Shown: positions 9,750 to 21,850 of the stretch, piece after piece | How positions within the stretch are numbered: the first letter of the stretch is position 1 | How the letters are laid out: each line of letters opens with the position of its first letter | Source of the DNA: Acinetobacter sp. GSS19 | GTDB taxonomy: Bacteria > Pseudomonadota > Gammaproteobacteria > Pseudomonadales > Moraxellaceae | Length of the DNA stretch: 64,000 nt | NCBI RefSeq assembly: GCF_028621895.1 | Contig: NZ_CP117520.1 | Span: 682,001 to 746,000, forward strand | Direction: 5' to 3' | Position numbers and translations under genes: made by a program | The notes under the pieces: generated by a model | What the model was told of the DNA's origin: nothing | The model's input: only the letters and a program-made list of their open reading frames with translations | Databases searched by the model: none

Positions 9750-11027
9750 TTAACGGCCTTCGATGTCGCGTTGCGTGTAGCCTGTATAAAGCTGACGTGG
9801 ACGACCAATCTTGTAAGGTGCAGAGTGCATTTCTAACCAGTGGCTGATCCAACCTACTGTACGTGCAAGTGCGAAGATTACAGTAAACATTTCTGTTGGG
9901 ATACCAATCGCTTTAAGGATGATACCTGAGTAGAAGTCTACGTTTGGATACAAGTTACGTTTTACGAAGTATTCATCAGACAACGCAATACGTTCAAGTT
10001 CCATTGCAAGCTCAAGTTGCGGATCGTTAATACCAAGCGCGCTAAGAACTTCGTCACAAGTTTGTTTCATGACTTTAGCACGTGGGTCGAAGTTTTTGTA
10101 AACACGGTGACCGAAGCCCATGAGTTTAACTTCTTTAGTTTTAACTTTTTCCATGAACTCAGCAACGTGTTCAACAGAGCCGATTTCATCAAGCATCTTA
10201 AGAACAGCTTCGTTCGCACCACCGTGAGCTGGACCCCAAAGTGCAGAGATACCCGCAGAGATACATGCATATGGGTTAGCGCCAGTAGAACCTGCAAGAC
10301 GTACAGTTGAAGTCGATGCATTTTGTTCGTGGTCAGCATGAAGCGTAAAGATACGGTCCATTGCTTTCGCAAGAATAGGGTTAACTTTGTAGTCTTTGTC
10401 TGCTGGAGTAGCAAACATCATGTACAAGAAGTTTTCAGCGTAACTTAAGTCGTTACGTGGGTACATGAATGGTTGACCCACTGTGTACTTGTAGCTCCAC
10501 GCTGCAAGTGTAGGAATCTTCGCGATCAAGCGGATCGCAGTGATTTCACGGTGGTTCACATCTTCGATGTCAAGGTTGTTGTGATAGAATGCAGAAAGCG
10601 CACCAACAACACCCACCATGATCGCCATTGGATGAGCGTCACGACGGAAACCGTTATAGAAGCGGCTCACTTGGTCATGAACCATAGTGTGGTTACGAAC
10701 TTTAGCGTCAAATTCAGCTTTTTGTTCTGGAGTTGGTAACTCACCGTTCAATAACAAATAGCAAGTTTCGAGGTAATCAGCTTTAGTCGCCAATTGATCA
10801 ATTGGGTAACCGCGGTGTAAAAGGATACCTTTATTACCGTCGATAAAAGTGATTTTTGACTCGCAAGAAGCAGTTGCCATAAAACCAGGATCAAAAGTGA
10901 AATGACCTGCGGCCAACACATCTTTAACGTCAATTACATCTGGGCCCAATGTACCGCTGTAAATTGGTAATTCAATTTCTTTGCCATCAAGCTGTAAAAC
11001 GGCTTTTTTGCCAGTTGCTTCAGACAT
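9750..11027 (-). CDS. gltA: Type II citrate synthase
   Basis: 425 residues. Citrate synthase condenses oxaloacetate and acetyl-CoA. Catalytic regions are visible: [15 protein letters not shown] (His), [14 protein letters not shown] (His) and the Asp in the NVDFYSG region. The N-terminal about 50-residue domain ([19 protein letters not shown]) marks the hexameric, NADH-sensitive gammaproteobacterial type. It is divergent from the sdhCDAB operon across 1.18 kb, the standard Acinetobacter arrangement. The ATG is preceded by AGGAGATC on the minus strand. A TTGACA at 11148-11143 (minus) may be a -35, with only a weak -10. Confidence 0.97.
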   Translation of the reverse strand: MSEATGKKAVLQLDGKEIELPIYSGTLGPDVIDVKDVLAAGHFTFDPGFMATASCESKITFIDGNKGILLHRGYPIDQLATKADYLETCYLLLNGELPTPEQKAEFDAKVRNHTMVHDQVSRFYNGFRRDAHPMAIMVGVVGALSAFYHNNLDIEDVNHREITAIRLIAKIPTLAAWSYKYTVGQPFMYPRNDLSYAENFLYMMFATPADKDYKVNPILAKAMDRIFTLHADHEQNASTSTVRLAGSTGANPYACISAGISALWGPAHGGANEAVLKMLDEIGSVEHVAEFMEKVKTKEVKLMGFGHRVYKNFDPRAKVMKQTCDEVLSALGINDPQLELAMELERIALSDEYFVKRNLYPNVDFYSGIILKAIGIPTEMFTVIFALARTVGWISHWLEMHSAPYKIGRPRQLYTGYTQRDIEGR

Positions 11028-12030
11028 TCAATAGATCTCCTGTCCTGGATGAATGTTTATCTGACTCGAAGTACTAAAATCTTCTAATGCGTGAATCAGA
11101 CGGATCGAAAATTTGCTATAGGATTAGTGAGTGCTGAAATTTTGTCAATTATACTTATGGATAAAAATGACGTGCTCACAGGAGCTTAGTCAATAAACCG
11201 GTTAAGGAAAGTCTGAGAAAAATCGCAGCACCGACACAGTATCATAAGTCAAATTATTGGCAAGGTGCAGTAAAAAAAAATCTTGTCTGCTGTTATTGTA
11301 AGCAAGTTTTTAGTTTAAAAAACTCTTGTGGTTAAAACCTAATTTATCCTGATGTAAATTTAATTTTTATAAATTTCATAACTTATCGCTATTTTTGTTA
11401 AAAAACTGATGTAAATTTGTTCATATTTAAAAAGAATTAGTCGGATGATTTAATGGGTTTGTTTGTATAAAAAATAGCACTAAAAAATAGGCTGATGGAG
11501 TAAAAAACAATCAATTTAATGTGTTTTAAGTGGCAGAAAATCACGGATTTGTCGAAAAAATAACAAGTTGATCTGATGTTAATCACAATCTAAGTCATTC
11601 TTTCTGCATATGAAAATCACAACCAAATAGCTTTGGTGAATACTGGTTATTTATAATCTAAATAGTTGTGTGGTATTTGGGTGAGTCATCTATCTCTACT
11701 TTTAGAGAAACTCAATATGAGGCATTCGGATATTTAATAAAGCATTATTTGTTTGAGGTGGTATCCGTATTCATAGATTGAAACTGTCCTTGCGTGCAGG
11801 AGTATATATGTAGTGATCTATAAATTGACCTTATAAAACATCAAACTGAAAACTGCACGAATAACAAGCCTCTAGATAAAAGGCTGACTGAAAGCGTTGA
11901 TCTTTAGTCTAAAAAAGTGAAAAAATTAATAATACTGAAAAATATTATAAAAAATTAAAATTATCTTTTTAAAATTAATTGCTTAATGTGATTTTTATAT
12001 CGGTTTTATGTGTTAAAAAAAACAAATACC

Positions 12031-12051
12031 ATAAGAATAATTCTCATTTGC
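12031..12051. promoter_or_regulatory. Candidate Fur-box-like site upstream of sdhC
   Basis: ATAAGAATAATTCTCATTTG resembles the Fur consensus (about 12 of 19 positions by eye) and contains the typical AATTCTCATT half. It lies about 34 bp upstream of the candidate sdhC -35. Site assignment is inference only. Confidence 0.35.
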
Positions 12052-12084
12052 ATATTTTTTTGAGCAAAAGCCAAATTCGATAGT

Positions 12085-12113
12085 TTGTATTTTAATAATC
12101 CGCGTTTTATAAT
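12085..12113 (+). promoter_or_regulatory. Candidate sigma-70 promoter of the sdh operon
   Basis: TTGTAT (12085-12090), a 17-nt spacer, and a perfect TATAAT (12108-12113), 98 bp before the sdhC start. Confidence 0.5.
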
Positions 12114-12210
12114 TCGATGTCGTTTAAGTTTAGGCATTTGCTTGCCTGACAATGCCAGCGTTCCTTCGAATTAATTCCAACAAACTCCGGATGGAGTTTT
12201 TACTTACAGG

Positions 12211-12609
12211 ATGCCCGCTGTGAAAAGCAACAGACCTGTCAATTTGTCCATGGGTCAAGTTTTAGACGTAAACTTAAAATCCCCTGTGGCTATTGCATCA
12301 ATTCTACACCGTCTTTCAGGTGTCATCGTATTTTTACTCGTACCGGTACTTTTGTGGTTGTTAGACAAATCTTTGTCTTCACCAGAAGGTTTTGCTCAAG
12401 TTCAAGAAATCTTCAATGGTTTCGTTGTTCGCTTTATCGTATGGGTATTTGTAGCCGGCTTAATCTATCACTTCATTGCTGGTATCAAGCATTTACTTGC
12501 TGATCTTGGCGTTGCTGAAGAGTTAGAAAGTGGCCGTCTTGCAGCTACTATTTCATTGATCTTGTCTGCAATCGGTATTGTTGCAGCATTTGTATGGATT
12601 GTACTCTAA
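12211..12609 (+). CDS. sdhC: Succinate dehydrogenase cytochrome b556 subunit SdhC
   Basis: 132-residue membrane anchor with three hydrophobic segments (about 29-50, 65-90, 108-131). SPVAIASILHRLSGV is the SdhC signature, and a His in IYHFIAGIKHLLADLG is the expected heme b ligand. With SdhD it anchors complex II and forms the ubiquinone site. The start has only CAGG directly before the ATG, so translation initiation looks weak. The stop overlaps the sdhD start by one base (TAATG). Confidence 0.95.
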   Translation: MPAVKSNRPVNLSMGQVLDVNLKSPVAIASILHRLSGVIVFLLVPVLLWLLDKSLSSPEGFAQVQEIFNGFVVRFIVWVFVAGLIYHFIAGIKHLLADLGVAEELESGRLAATISLILSAIGIVAAFVWIVL

Positions 12610-12974
12610 TGAAAAGTGCTACAGGTTTAACGGGTTCAGGTTCTCGCGATTGGTTTATCCAACGTGTCAGTGCTGTAGTGTTAGCTGTTTATACTGTTGT
12701 CGTGTTTGGTTGGATCCTGTTCAATGGCGGATTTAACTACGAGCAATGGTCTGGCTTTATGATGACTTTGCCAATGAAAGTTTTATCTTTGTTGGCTGTC
12801 TTATCGCTTGTTGCACACGCTTGGATCGGTATGTGGCAAGTATTCACTGACTACGTGACTACTCGTCAAATGGGTCCTTCAGCTTCAGGTTTACGCCTTG
12901 TGCTGACTTCAGCAGTCATTATTGCTGTATTTGCATATGCGATCTGGGCAATCCAGATTTTTTGGGCGAATTGA
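12609..12974 (+). CDS. sdhD: Succinate dehydrogenase membrane anchor SdhD
   Basis: 121 residues from the ATG at 12609, which shares one base with the sdhC stop (TAATG), a sign of translational coupling. An upstream ATG at 12594 lies inside sdhC and is not preferred. Three transmembrane segments (about 20-40, 53-78, 93-118) and SLVAHAWIGMWQVFTDYV, which supplies the heme-ligand His, mark it as SdhD. Confidence 0.94.
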   Translation: MKSATGLTGSGSRDWFIQRVSAVVLAVYTVVVFGWILFNGGFNYEQWSGFMMTLPMKVLSLLAVLSLVAHAWIGMWQVFTDYVTTRQMGPSASGLRLVLTSAVIIAVFAYAIWAIQIFWAN

Positions 12975-12986
12975 TAGGAAAATATC

Positions 12987-14822
12987 ATGGGCGCGATAAC
13001 CCCTAAAGAAGATTATTCAAATATTCAAACCCTTACTTTCGATGCAGTCATCGTTGGTGGTGGTGGTTCAGGTATGCGTGCTTCTTACCAACTTGCTCAA
13101 GCTGGTTTGAAAGTTGCTGTACTGACCAAGGTATTCCCAACTCGTTCTCATACAGTTGCGGCGCAAGGTGGTATTGGTGCATCTCTTGGTAACATGCAAG
13201 AAGATAACTGGCACTATCACTTCTATGACACGGTTAAAGGTTCTGACTGGTTAGGTGACCAGGATGCAATTGAATTCATGTGTCGTGAAGCACCAAAAGT
13301 TGTTTATGAGCTTGAACACTTGGGTATGCCATTCGACCGTAACGCAGACGGTACAATTTACCAGCGTCCGTTTGGTGGTCACTCTGCAAACTACGGTGAA
13401 AAAGCTGTTCCACGTGCATGTGCAGCAGCTGACCGTACCGGTCATGCATTGCTTCACACGCTTTATCAAAGCAACGTGAAAATGGGTACACAATTCTTCG
13501 TGGAATGGATCGCACTTGACTTGATCCGTAACGAAGAAGGTGATGTGCTTGGTGTGACTGCAATCGACCAAGAAACTGGTAACATTGCTGTATTCCAGGC
13601 TAAAGCGACCTTATTCGCTACTGGTGGTGCTGGTCGTGTTTACCGTGCTTCTACCAATGCTTATATCAACACTGGTGATGGTCTTGGTATGGCTGCTCGT
13701 GCAGGTATTCCATTGCAGGATATGGAGTTCTGGCAATTCCACCCAACGGGTGTTGCGGGCGCGGGTGTACTGTTGACAGAAGGTTGTCGTGGTGAAGGTG
13801 GTATCCTTCGTAACGCTTCTGGCGAACCGTTCATGGAACGCTATGCACCAACTTTGAAAGACTTGGCACCACGTGACTTCGTATCACGTTCTATGGACCA
13901 AGAGATCAAAGAAGGCCGTGGTTGTGGTCCAAACAAAGATTACATCTTGCTTGATTTGACGCACTTGGGTGCTGATACGATCATGAAACGTCTTCCATCT
14001 GTATTTGAGATTGGTAAGAAATTCGCGAACGTAGATTGTACTAAAGAGCCAATTCCTGTAGTACCAACCATCCATTATCAAATGGGCGGTATTCCAACCA
14101 ATATGCATGGTCAGGTTGTTACCCCAGTTCCTGGTACTGACAACTACACCCAACCTGTAAAAGGTTTCTATGCGATTGGTGAGTGTTCATGTGTGTCTGT
14201 ACACGGTGCAAACCGTTTAGGTACTAACTCATTGCTTGACCTTGTGGTATTTGGTAAAGCAGCGGGTGAGCACATTGTGGATTACGTGACTAAACATCAC
14301 GGTGATGATTACGCACCTCTTCCAAATGACGTACTTGAGCAATCGCTTGCACGTATCCGTCGTCTTGAAGAAAACGAAAACGGTGAAAATGCTCAGGAAG
14401 TTGCTGATGCTATCCGTGATATCGTTCAAGATCACGCAGGTGTATTCCGTACTGCAGCGTTGCTTGAAAAGGGTGTGAAAGAAATTCTTGCACTTGAGCC
14501 ACGTGTTCGCAACATTGCATTGAAAGACAAATCTAAAGTCTTTAACACGGCGCGTATCGAAGCGTTAGAAGTTGAAAACTTGTACGAAGTGGCAAAAGCA
14601 ACGCTTATTTCTGCTGCTGCACGTAAAGAATGTCGTGGTGCGCACACTGTTGTAGATTATGAATTGCCAGCAGATCACCCAACTTATTCTTACGGTCGTC
14701 GTGATGATGAGTGGATGAAGCATACTTTATGGTATTCATCTGACAACCATCTTGAGTACAAGCCAGTACGCATGAAGCCGTTGACAGTGGACACTATTCC
14801 ACCTAAACCACGTACATTCTAA
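12987..14822 (+). CDS. sdhA: Succinate dehydrogenase flavoprotein subunit SdhA
   Basis: 611 residues. It oxidises succinate to fumarate with covalently bound FAD. The dinucleotide-binding loop AVIVGGGGSGMRA (20-32) and the FAD-linked His in RSHTVAAQGG (H55) are visible, as are active-site regions HPTGVAGAGVLLTEGCRGEGG and HGANRLGTNSLLDLVVFG. The RBS (TAGGAAAATATC) is 12 bp after sdhD. Full length for the family. Confidence 0.97.
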   Translation: MGAITPKEDYSNIQTLTFDAVIVGGGGSGMRASYQLAQAGLKVAVLTKVFPTRSHTVAAQGGIGASLGNMQEDNWHYHFYDTVKGSDWLGDQDAIEFMCREAPKVVYELEHLGMPFDRNADGTIYQRPFGGHSANYGEKAVPRACAAADRTGHALLHTLYQSNVKMGTQFFVEWIALDLIRNEEGDVLGVTAIDQETGNIAVFQAKATLFATGGAGRVYRASTNAYINTGDGLGMAARAGIPLQDMEFWQFHPTGVAGAGVLLTEGCRGEGGILRNASGEPFMERYAPTLKDLAPRDFVSRSMDQEIKEGRGCGPNKDYILLDLTHLGADTIMKRLPSVFEIGKKFANVDCTKEPIPVVPTIHYQMGGIPTNMHGQVVTPVPGTDNYTQPVKGFYAIGECSCVSVHGANRLGTNSLLDLVVFGKAAGEHIVDYVTKHHGDDYAPLPNDVLEQSLARIRRLEENENGENAQEVADAIRDIVQDHAGVFRTAALLEKGVKEILALEPRVRNIALKDKSKVFNTARIEALEVENLYEVAKATLISAAARKECRGAHTVVDYELPADHPTYSYGRRDDEWMKHTLWYSSDNHLEYKPVRMKPLTVDTIPPKPRTF

Positions 14823-14836
14823 TCGGGAGAATTAAG

Positions 14837-15547
14837 ATGAGTAGAGGCACTCGTACCTTTGAAATCTACCGCTATGATCCTGATAAGGATAAAGCACCGT
14901 ACATGCAAACATTTAAACTTGAGTTAACAGACAAGCATCGTATGTTGCTTGATGCGTTACTTGAGTTGAAAGTTCAAGATGAAACTTTGACATTCCGCCG
15001 TTCATGCCGTGAAGGTATTTGTGGTTCTGACGGTGTGAACATCAACGGTAAAAATGGTTTGGCATGTTTGCAAAACCTGAATGATTTGCCTGAGAAAATT
15101 GTGATCCGTCCGCTTCCTGGTTTACCAGTGATTAAGGATTTGGTTGTTGATATGAATCAGTTCTATGATCAATATCATAAAATTCAGCCATTCTTGATTA
15201 ACAACCAGCCAGCGCCAGCAAAAGAGCGTTTACAGTCTCAAGCAGAGCGTGAGCACTTGGATGGTTTGTACGAATGTATTCTTTGCGCATGTTGTTCAAC
15301 TTCATGCCCATCATTCTGGTGGAACCCTGATAAATTCTTGGGTCCTTCAGCATTGTTGAATGCATACCGTTTCATTATTGACTCTCGTGATTCTGCTACA
15401 GCAGAGCGTTTGGCTCGTCTTGACGACCCATTTAGCCTGTTCCGCTGTAAAGGTATCATGAACTGTGTATCAGTATGTCCTAAAGGTCTGAATCCAACAA
15501 AAGCAATCGGTCATATCCGTAGCATGTTGCTCGACCAAGCAGGTTAA
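14837..15547 (+). CDS. sdhB: Succinate dehydrogenase iron-sulfur subunit SdhB
   Basis: 236 residues. The N-terminal 2Fe-2S domain has CREGICGSDGVNINGKNGLAC; the C-terminal domain has CILCACCSTSCPSFWW and CKGIMNCVSVCPKGLNP for the 4Fe-4S and 3Fe-4S clusters. It passes electrons from SdhA to quinone. It lies 14 bp after sdhA with the SD GGGAG and is the last sdh gene before a terminator. Confidence 0.97.
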   Translation: MSRGTRTFEIYRYDPDKDKAPYMQTFKLELTDKHRMLLDALLELKVQDETLTFRRSCREGICGSDGVNINGKNGLACLQNLNDLPEKIVIRPLPGLPVIKDLVVDMNQFYDQYHKIQPFLINNQPAPAKERLQSQAEREHLDGLYECILCACCSTSCPSFWWNPDKFLGPSALLNAYRFIIDSRDSATAERLARLDDPFSLFRCKGIMNCVSVCPKGLNPTKAIGHIRSMLLDQAG

Positions 15548-15560
15548 TTTTACTGACCAA

Positions 15561-15594
15561 AGGGCGTACATCTTTGATGTGCGCTCTTTTTGTT
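15561..15594 (+). terminator. Terminator after sdhB
   Basis: Stem AGGGCGTACATC / GATGTGCGCTCT (one G-G mismatch) followed by TTTTTGTTT. This separates sdhCDAB from sucAB at least partly. Confidence 0.78.
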
Positions 15595-15941
15595 TATTTG
15601 CATTTTAATAAATAGGACTTTGGTCTACATTGAATCTAGGATTTAAATCAAGCACCATATTCTATATACTATGCAACTAGTATTTTCTTGTTTTATATGA
15701 GGTATATTTTAAAAAAATCTATGCATGAATGAGATCATGTTACGATTTAAAAGACCACTGTACTTATAAAAAGTGGAAGTCTTACCGTATAAATTTTTCA
15801 TGATTTATCTGGGAAAAACGGTGGTTGAAAATGTCATAAGTCGCTTTAGAAAAGCTAAACCTGAATTAGTTTTTCTAAGACGATTTGCAAAAAATTGCTC
15901 GATGATTGTCGAGTAGATTAAGTGAGTGATGATGCCAATGA

Positions 15942-15996
15942 GGGCGTTATGATTCATTGTAGACACCGAGAATTTCTCGGTGTTGTTATAACGCCC
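15942..15996. other. Large two-tier inverted repeat upstream of sucA
   Basis: Outer arms GGGCGTTAT (15942-15950) and ATAACGCCC (15988-15996) enclose a second 9-bp hairpin ACACCGAGA / TCTCGGTGT (15963-15983). There is no T-run, so it is not a simple terminator. It may be a leader RNA structure or a protein-binding dyad in the 565-bp sdhB-sucA gap. The rest of that gap (15595-15941) is AT-rich with no ORF. Confidence 0.55.
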
Positions 15997-16022
15997 CCAT
16001 GGTCTGAGCGCCGGATGGGTAT

Positions 16023-16049
16023 TAATGCCATGTTACCAATTTGGCATTA
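16023..16049. other. Second hairpin in the sucA upstream region
   Basis: Perfect 8-bp arms TAATGCCA / TGGCATTA separated by 11 nt, about 65 bp before the sucA start. Together with the larger structure upstream it suggests a folded sucA leader. Confidence 0.45.
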
Positions 16050-16112
16050 TCAATCATGGGTTTGCCAAACAGGCGACCTGTAATGTTTTTGCAATAGGAA
16101 ATGGGTCCACAA

Positions 16113-18953
16113 ATGCAAGAAGTTGCTGACGCATTGCGTCTTGACACTGAACTTTCCGCTGATAGTGCAGCGTATATTGAAGAGCTTTACGAGCAGTATC
16201 TGACTTCTCCAACCTCTGTCGGTGAGGATTGGCGCCAATATTTCGATAAATTCCCAAAAGGTGATCAGCCACACAGCAATGTACGTGAACAGTTCCTTTT
16301 GCTTGGTCGCAATTCAAATCGTGTGCAAGCAGTTGTCCAAGGTACAGTAAGTTCTGAGCATGAGCGTCGTCAAATCGGTGTGTTGCAACTGATTGCTGCA
16401 TACCGTAACCGTGGTCACCAAAAAGCTAAATTGGATCCATTAGGTTTAATGAAGCGTGAAGATGTACCTGATCTTGATTTGGCCTCTCACGGTTTAACTA
16501 AATCTGACCTAGATACTGTATTCAATACGGGTAACCTTGCAATCGGTAAGGCAGAAGCAACGCTTGGTGAAATGGTTGAAGCCATGGAGGCGATCTACTG
16601 TTCTTCGATCGGTGCTGAATATATGCATATCGTGGACAGTAAAGAAAAGCGCTGGATTCAGCAACGCCTTGAAAGTGCACGTGGTAAGTTTACCTTTACG
16701 GCAGAACAGAAAAAGCATTTCCTTGAGCGTTTAACTGCTGCTGAAGGTTTAGAAAAATATCTGGGTAACAAATACGTTGGTGCTAAACGCTTCGGTGTGG
16801 AAGGTGGCGAATCTTTCATTCCAATGGTGAATGAAATCATTCAGCGTGCGGGTGCTGTCGGTTGTAAAGAAGTTGTGATCGGTATGCCTCACCGCGGCCG
16901 TTTGAACCTTCTTGTGAACATTATGGGTAAAAACCCAGCCGATCTTTTTGGTGAATTTGAAGGCAAATCACTTCATAAGAAAGGTTCAGGTGACGTTAAA
17001 TACCACCAAGGTTTCTCTTCAAATGTCATGACTCCAGGTGGTGAAGTACACTTGGCGCTTGCATTTAACCCATCACACTTAGAAATCGTAGGACCAGTAG
17101 TTGAAGGTTCGGTACGTGCGCGTCAGGTTCGTCGTAAAGATATCGGCGGTGACGATGTATTGCCAATCATTGTGCATGGTGACGCTGCATTTGCAGGTCA
17201 GGGTGTGAACCAAGAAACTTTCCAAATGTCACAAACCCGTGGTTATACCGTGGGCGGTACAGTGCATATCGTTGTGAATAACCAAGTGGGCTTCACGACT
17301 TCTGATCCACGTGATTCACGTTCTACAGAATATTGTACTGACATTGCGAAAATGATTCAGGCACCTATCTTCCATGTGAATGGTGATGATCCTGAAGCCG
17401 TAATTTTTGCAACTCAATTGGCGCATGACTTCCGTCAAGAATTCCGTAAAGATGTTGTCCTTGACTTGATCTGCTACCGTCGTCGTGGTCACAACGAAGC
17501 AGATGAGCCATCTGCAACTCAGCCAATGATGTATCAAGTGATTAACAAGAAAGCGACGACTCGTACGCTTTATGCTGATCAATTGGTGCAAGAAAAAGTA
17601 TTATCACGCGAAGATGCGGATCAAATGGTGGAAAACTACCGTGCCGATCTTGAAGCGGGTAAACACGTTGCCAATGCATTGGTATTAGAACCGAACACCA
17701 AAATGTTTGTAGACTGGACACCATATTTGGGTCATGAATATACAGACGTTTGGGATACGACTTTCAGCAAAGATCGTTTAATTGAACTCGGCAAAAAAAT
17801 GCGCGAGCTTCCAGAAGGCTTTGTGATGCAGCGCCAAGTAGCGAAAGTGATTGACGATCGCTTGAAAATGCAAACCGGTGAAATGCCTTTAAACTGGGGT
17901 GCGGCAGAAACGCTTGCTTATGCATCGCTGTTAGATGAAGGTTACCTCGTGCGTTTGACTGGTGAGGACGTTGGTCGTGGTACTTTCTCACACCGTCATG
18001 CGAAATTGCATAACCAAGTCGATGGTTCAACCTACATCCCGCTTTGCCATATCAAAGAAAACCAGCCACGTACTGCAATTTATGACTCATTGTTGTCAGA
18101 AATGGCGGTCTTGGCATTTGAATATGGTTATGCGACGACGATTCCACACGGTTTGATCATTTGGGAAGCGCAATTTGGTGACTTCGCAAACTGTGCGCAA
18201 GTGGTGATTGACCAGTTCATCGCATCGGGTGAAACCAAATGGGAGCGTGTATGTGGTTTGACTATGCTTCTACCACATGGTTTTGAAGGTCAAGGTCCTG
18301 AACACTCTTCTGCACGTCTAGAGCGCTTCTTGCAGCTATGTGCTGAAGAAAACATGCAGGTCATGACACCAACGACTCCAGCACAGATTTTCCATGCATT
18401 ACGTCGTCAGGCGATTCGTCCAATCCGTAAGCCAATGATTATCATGTCACCGAAATCATTGCTTCGTCACAAGCTTGCAACTTCTACACTTGATGAGCTT
18501 GCAACTGGTACATTCCAGACAGTGATTGATGAAGTCGATAACATCAACAAGGCAGACGTGACCCGTCTTGTGCTTTGTGGTGGTAAGGTTTACTACGATT
18601 TGCTGGAAAAACGTCGTGAACTTGAGCTTAACAATACAGCGATTGTGCGTATTGAGCAGCTTTATCCGTACCCAGAAGAGCGTTTGGCTGAAGTCCTTGC
18701 TGCTTATCCGAACGTCAAAGAGCTTGTTTGGACACAAGAAGAGCCGAAAAACCAAGGTGCATGGCTATTCATCGCTCCACGTTTGTATGAAGATGTATTA
18801 AAATCTGGTAAACAAATTCGTATCAGCTACGCAGGCCGTGAAGCATCTGCTGCACCTGCATGTGGCTCACCTTATTTGCACGCAAAACAACAAGCTCAGC
18901 TTATCAATGATGCACTTGCGATTGTGGCTGAACAATCAGGAGATTCTCAATAA
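16113..18953 (+). CDS. sucA: 2-oxoglutarate dehydrogenase E1 component
   Basis: 946 residues from the ATG at 16113; an in-frame ATG at 16101 would add four residues, but its AGGAA abuts the codon, so I prefer the inner start. The thiamine-diphosphate-dependent E1 decarboxylates 2-oxoglutarate and succinylates the lipoyl group of SucB. Visible: the N-terminal E2-contact segment ([20 protein letters not shown]), [16 protein letters not shown], and the ThDP/Mg motif GDAAFAGQG...[11 protein letters not shown]. Its stop overlaps the sucB start by one base (TAATG). Confidence 0.96.
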   Translation: MQEVADALRLDTELSADSAAYIEELYEQYLTSPTSVGEDWRQYFDKFPKGDQPHSNVREQFLLLGRNSNRVQAVVQGTVSSEHERRQIGVLQLIAAYRNRGHQKAKLDPLGLMKREDVPDLDLASHGLTKSDLDTVFNTGNLAIGKAEATLGEMVEAMEAIYCSSIGAEYMHIVDSKEKRWIQQRLESARGKFTFTAEQKKHFLERLTAAEGLEKYLGNKYVGAKRFGVEGGESFIPMVNEIIQRAGAVGCKEVVIGMPHRGRLNLLVNIMGKNPADLFGEFEGKSLHKKGSGDVKYHQGFSSNVMTPGGEVHLALAFNPSHLEIVGPVVEGSVRARQVRRKDIGGDDVLPIIVHGDAAFAGQGVNQETFQMSQTRGYTVGGTVHIVVNNQVGFTTSDPRDSRSTEYCTDIAKMIQAPIFHVNGDDPEAVIFATQLAHDFRQEFRKDVVLDLICYRRRGHNEADEPSATQPMMYQVINKKATTRTLYADQLVQEKVLSREDADQMVENYRADLEAGKHVANALVLEPNTKMFVDWTPYLGHEYTDVWDTTFSKDRLIELGKKMRELPEGFVMQRQVAKVIDDRLKMQTGEMPLNWGAAETLAYASLLDEGYLVRLTGEDVGRGTFSHRHAKLHNQVDGSTYIPLCHIKENQPRTAIYDSLLSEMAVLAFEYGYATTIPHGLIIWEAQFGDFANCAQVVIDQFIASGETKWERVCGLTMLLPHGFEGQGPEHSSARLERFLQLCAEENMQVMTPTTPAQIFHALRRQAIRPIRKPMIIMSPKSLLRHKLATSTLDELATGTFQTVIDEVDNINKADVTRLVLCGGKVYYDLLEKRRELELNNTAIVRIEQLYPYPEERLAEVLAAYPNVKELVWTQEEPKNQGAWLFIAPRLYEDVLKSGKQIRISYAGREASAAPACGSPYLHAKQQAQLINDALAIVAEQSGDSQ

Positions 18954-20170
18954 TGGCAACCGAAATTAAAGCACCGGTATTCCCAGAGTCTGTTGCAGAC
19001 GGAACGATTGCAACATGGCATAAAAAAGTGGGTGAACCAGTTTCACGTGACGAAGTGATTTGTGACATCGAAACTGACAAAGTGGTTTTAGAAGTTGTTG
19101 CTCCTGCAGATGGTACTTTAAGTGCAATCATCAAAGCTGAAGGCGATACTGTTCTTTCTGACGAAGTGATCGCTCAGTTTGAAGCCGGTGCTGTTTCTGG
19201 CGCTGCTCAAACTCAAGCAGTGCAAAGCGCTGAGACTGTTGAATCTGCATCTGCACAAACTCAGGCGGGTAATGCACCTGTTGTTGAGCGTGCTCAACCA
19301 GTTCAAGATCAAGCACCTGCAGTGCGCAAAGCATTAACGGAATCTGGTGTTAACCCAGCTGACGTACAAGGCACTGGCCGTGGTGGTCGTATCACTAAAG
19401 AAGATGTGGTAAGTCATGCAGCTAAACCTGCTGCCGCTGCTGTAGCGCCTTTAAGCGTAGCAGTCGGTGAGCGTGTTGAAAAACGTGTTCCAATGACTCG
19501 TCTTCGTAAGCGTGTTGCTGAACGTCTACTTGCTGCGACTCAAGAAACAGCAATGTTAACGACGTTTAACGAAGTAAACATGAAGCCAATCATGGAAATG
19601 CGTGCACAATACAAAGATGCATTTGAAAAACGCCATGGTGCTCGTTTAGGCTTTATGTCTTTCTTTGTTAAAGCTGCGACTGAAGCACTTAAGCGTTACC
19701 CAGCTGTAAATGCGTCAATTGATGGCGAAGACATCGTTTATCACGGTTACTACGACATCGGTGTAGCGGTTTCTTCTGACCGTGGTCTAGTGGTTCCTGT
19801 ATTACGTGATACAGACCGTATGAACTACGCTGAAGTTGAAAATGGCATTCGTGACTACGCTTACAAAGCACGTGACGGTAAACTTGGCATTGAAGACATG
19901 ACTGGTGGTACGTTCACAATCACCAACGGTGGTACTTTCGGTTCATTGTTATCTACACCAATTTTAAACACGCCACAAACGGCTATTTTGGGTATGCACA
20001 AGATCCAAGAGCGTCCAATGGCAGTGAATGGTCAAGTTGAAATCTTACCAATGATGTATCTAGCACTTTCTTATGACCACCGTCTAATCGATGGTAAAGA
20101 AGCGGTTGGTTTCTTGGTAACGATCAAAGAATTGCTAGAAGAACCAGCAAAACTTATTCTTGACCTTTAA
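18953..20170 (+). CDS. sucB: Dihydrolipoyllysine succinyltransferase (E2 of 2-oxoglutarate dehydrogenase)
   Basis: 405 residues. Order: lipoyl domain (1-77, lipoylated K43 in [11 protein letters not shown]), an Ala/Gln-rich flexible linker (about 80-120), a peripheral subunit-binding domain ([20 protein letters not shown]), and the catalytic core with [12 protein letters not shown] near the end. It transfers succinyl from SucA to CoA. It is coupled to sucA by a one-base overlap and followed by lpd. Confidence 0.96.
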   Translation: MATEIKAPVFPESVADGTIATWHKKVGEPVSRDEVICDIETDKVVLEVVAPADGTLSAIIKAEGDTVLSDEVIAQFEAGAVSGAAQTQAVQSAETVESASAQTQAGNAPVVERAQPVQDQAPAVRKALTESGVNPADVQGTGRGGRITKEDVVSHAAKPAAAAVAPLSVAVGERVEKRVPMTRLRKRVAERLLAATQETAMLTTFNEVNMKPIMEMRAQYKDAFEKRHGARLGFMSFFVKAATEALKRYPAVNASIDGEDIVYHGYYDIGVAVSSDRGLVVPVLRDTDRMNYAEVENGIRDYAYKARDGKLGIEDMTGGTFTITNGGTFGSLLSTPILNTPQTAILGMHKIQERPMAVNGQVEILPMMYLALSYDHRLIDGKEAVGFLVTIKELLEEPAKLILDL

Positions 20171-20202
20171 TTTCTGACCATAAAATATTAAAGCCGAGTT
20201 AG

Positions 20203-21669
<1,467 letters not shown>

Positions 21670-21678
21670 GAGAAACTC

Positions 21679-21711
21679 AAAAAAAAGAGCGGTTTATACC
21701 GCTCTTTTTTA
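21679..21711. terminator. Terminator after lpd
   Basis: Stem AAAAGAGCGGT / ACCGCTCTTTT with a TTAT-type loop and a T-run. It implies that sucCD has its own promoter in the remaining 140 bp. Confidence 0.86.
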
Positions 21712-21850
21712 TTTTGAGTTGTTGTAATTGTTTGAATAATCCTCTAAAAATAACGATAAAGCTATTAAATAAATACCAATATGCAAGACGATGGATGTTT
21801 AAGTATTGGTAACTACATAACAAAGCGACAAGTAAAAAAAAGGTACCTTC

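Larger units (their letters stand above)
11028..12210. other. Long AT-rich divergent control region between gltA and sdhC
   Basis: 1183 bp with no supported ORF on either strand. It holds a candidate -35 for gltA (11148-11143, minus), a candidate Fur-like site (12031-12051), a candidate sdhC promoter (12085-12113) and a bulged hairpin near 11889-11914 without a U-run. The rest is A/T-rich with many short A and T tracts. Confidence 0.7.
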
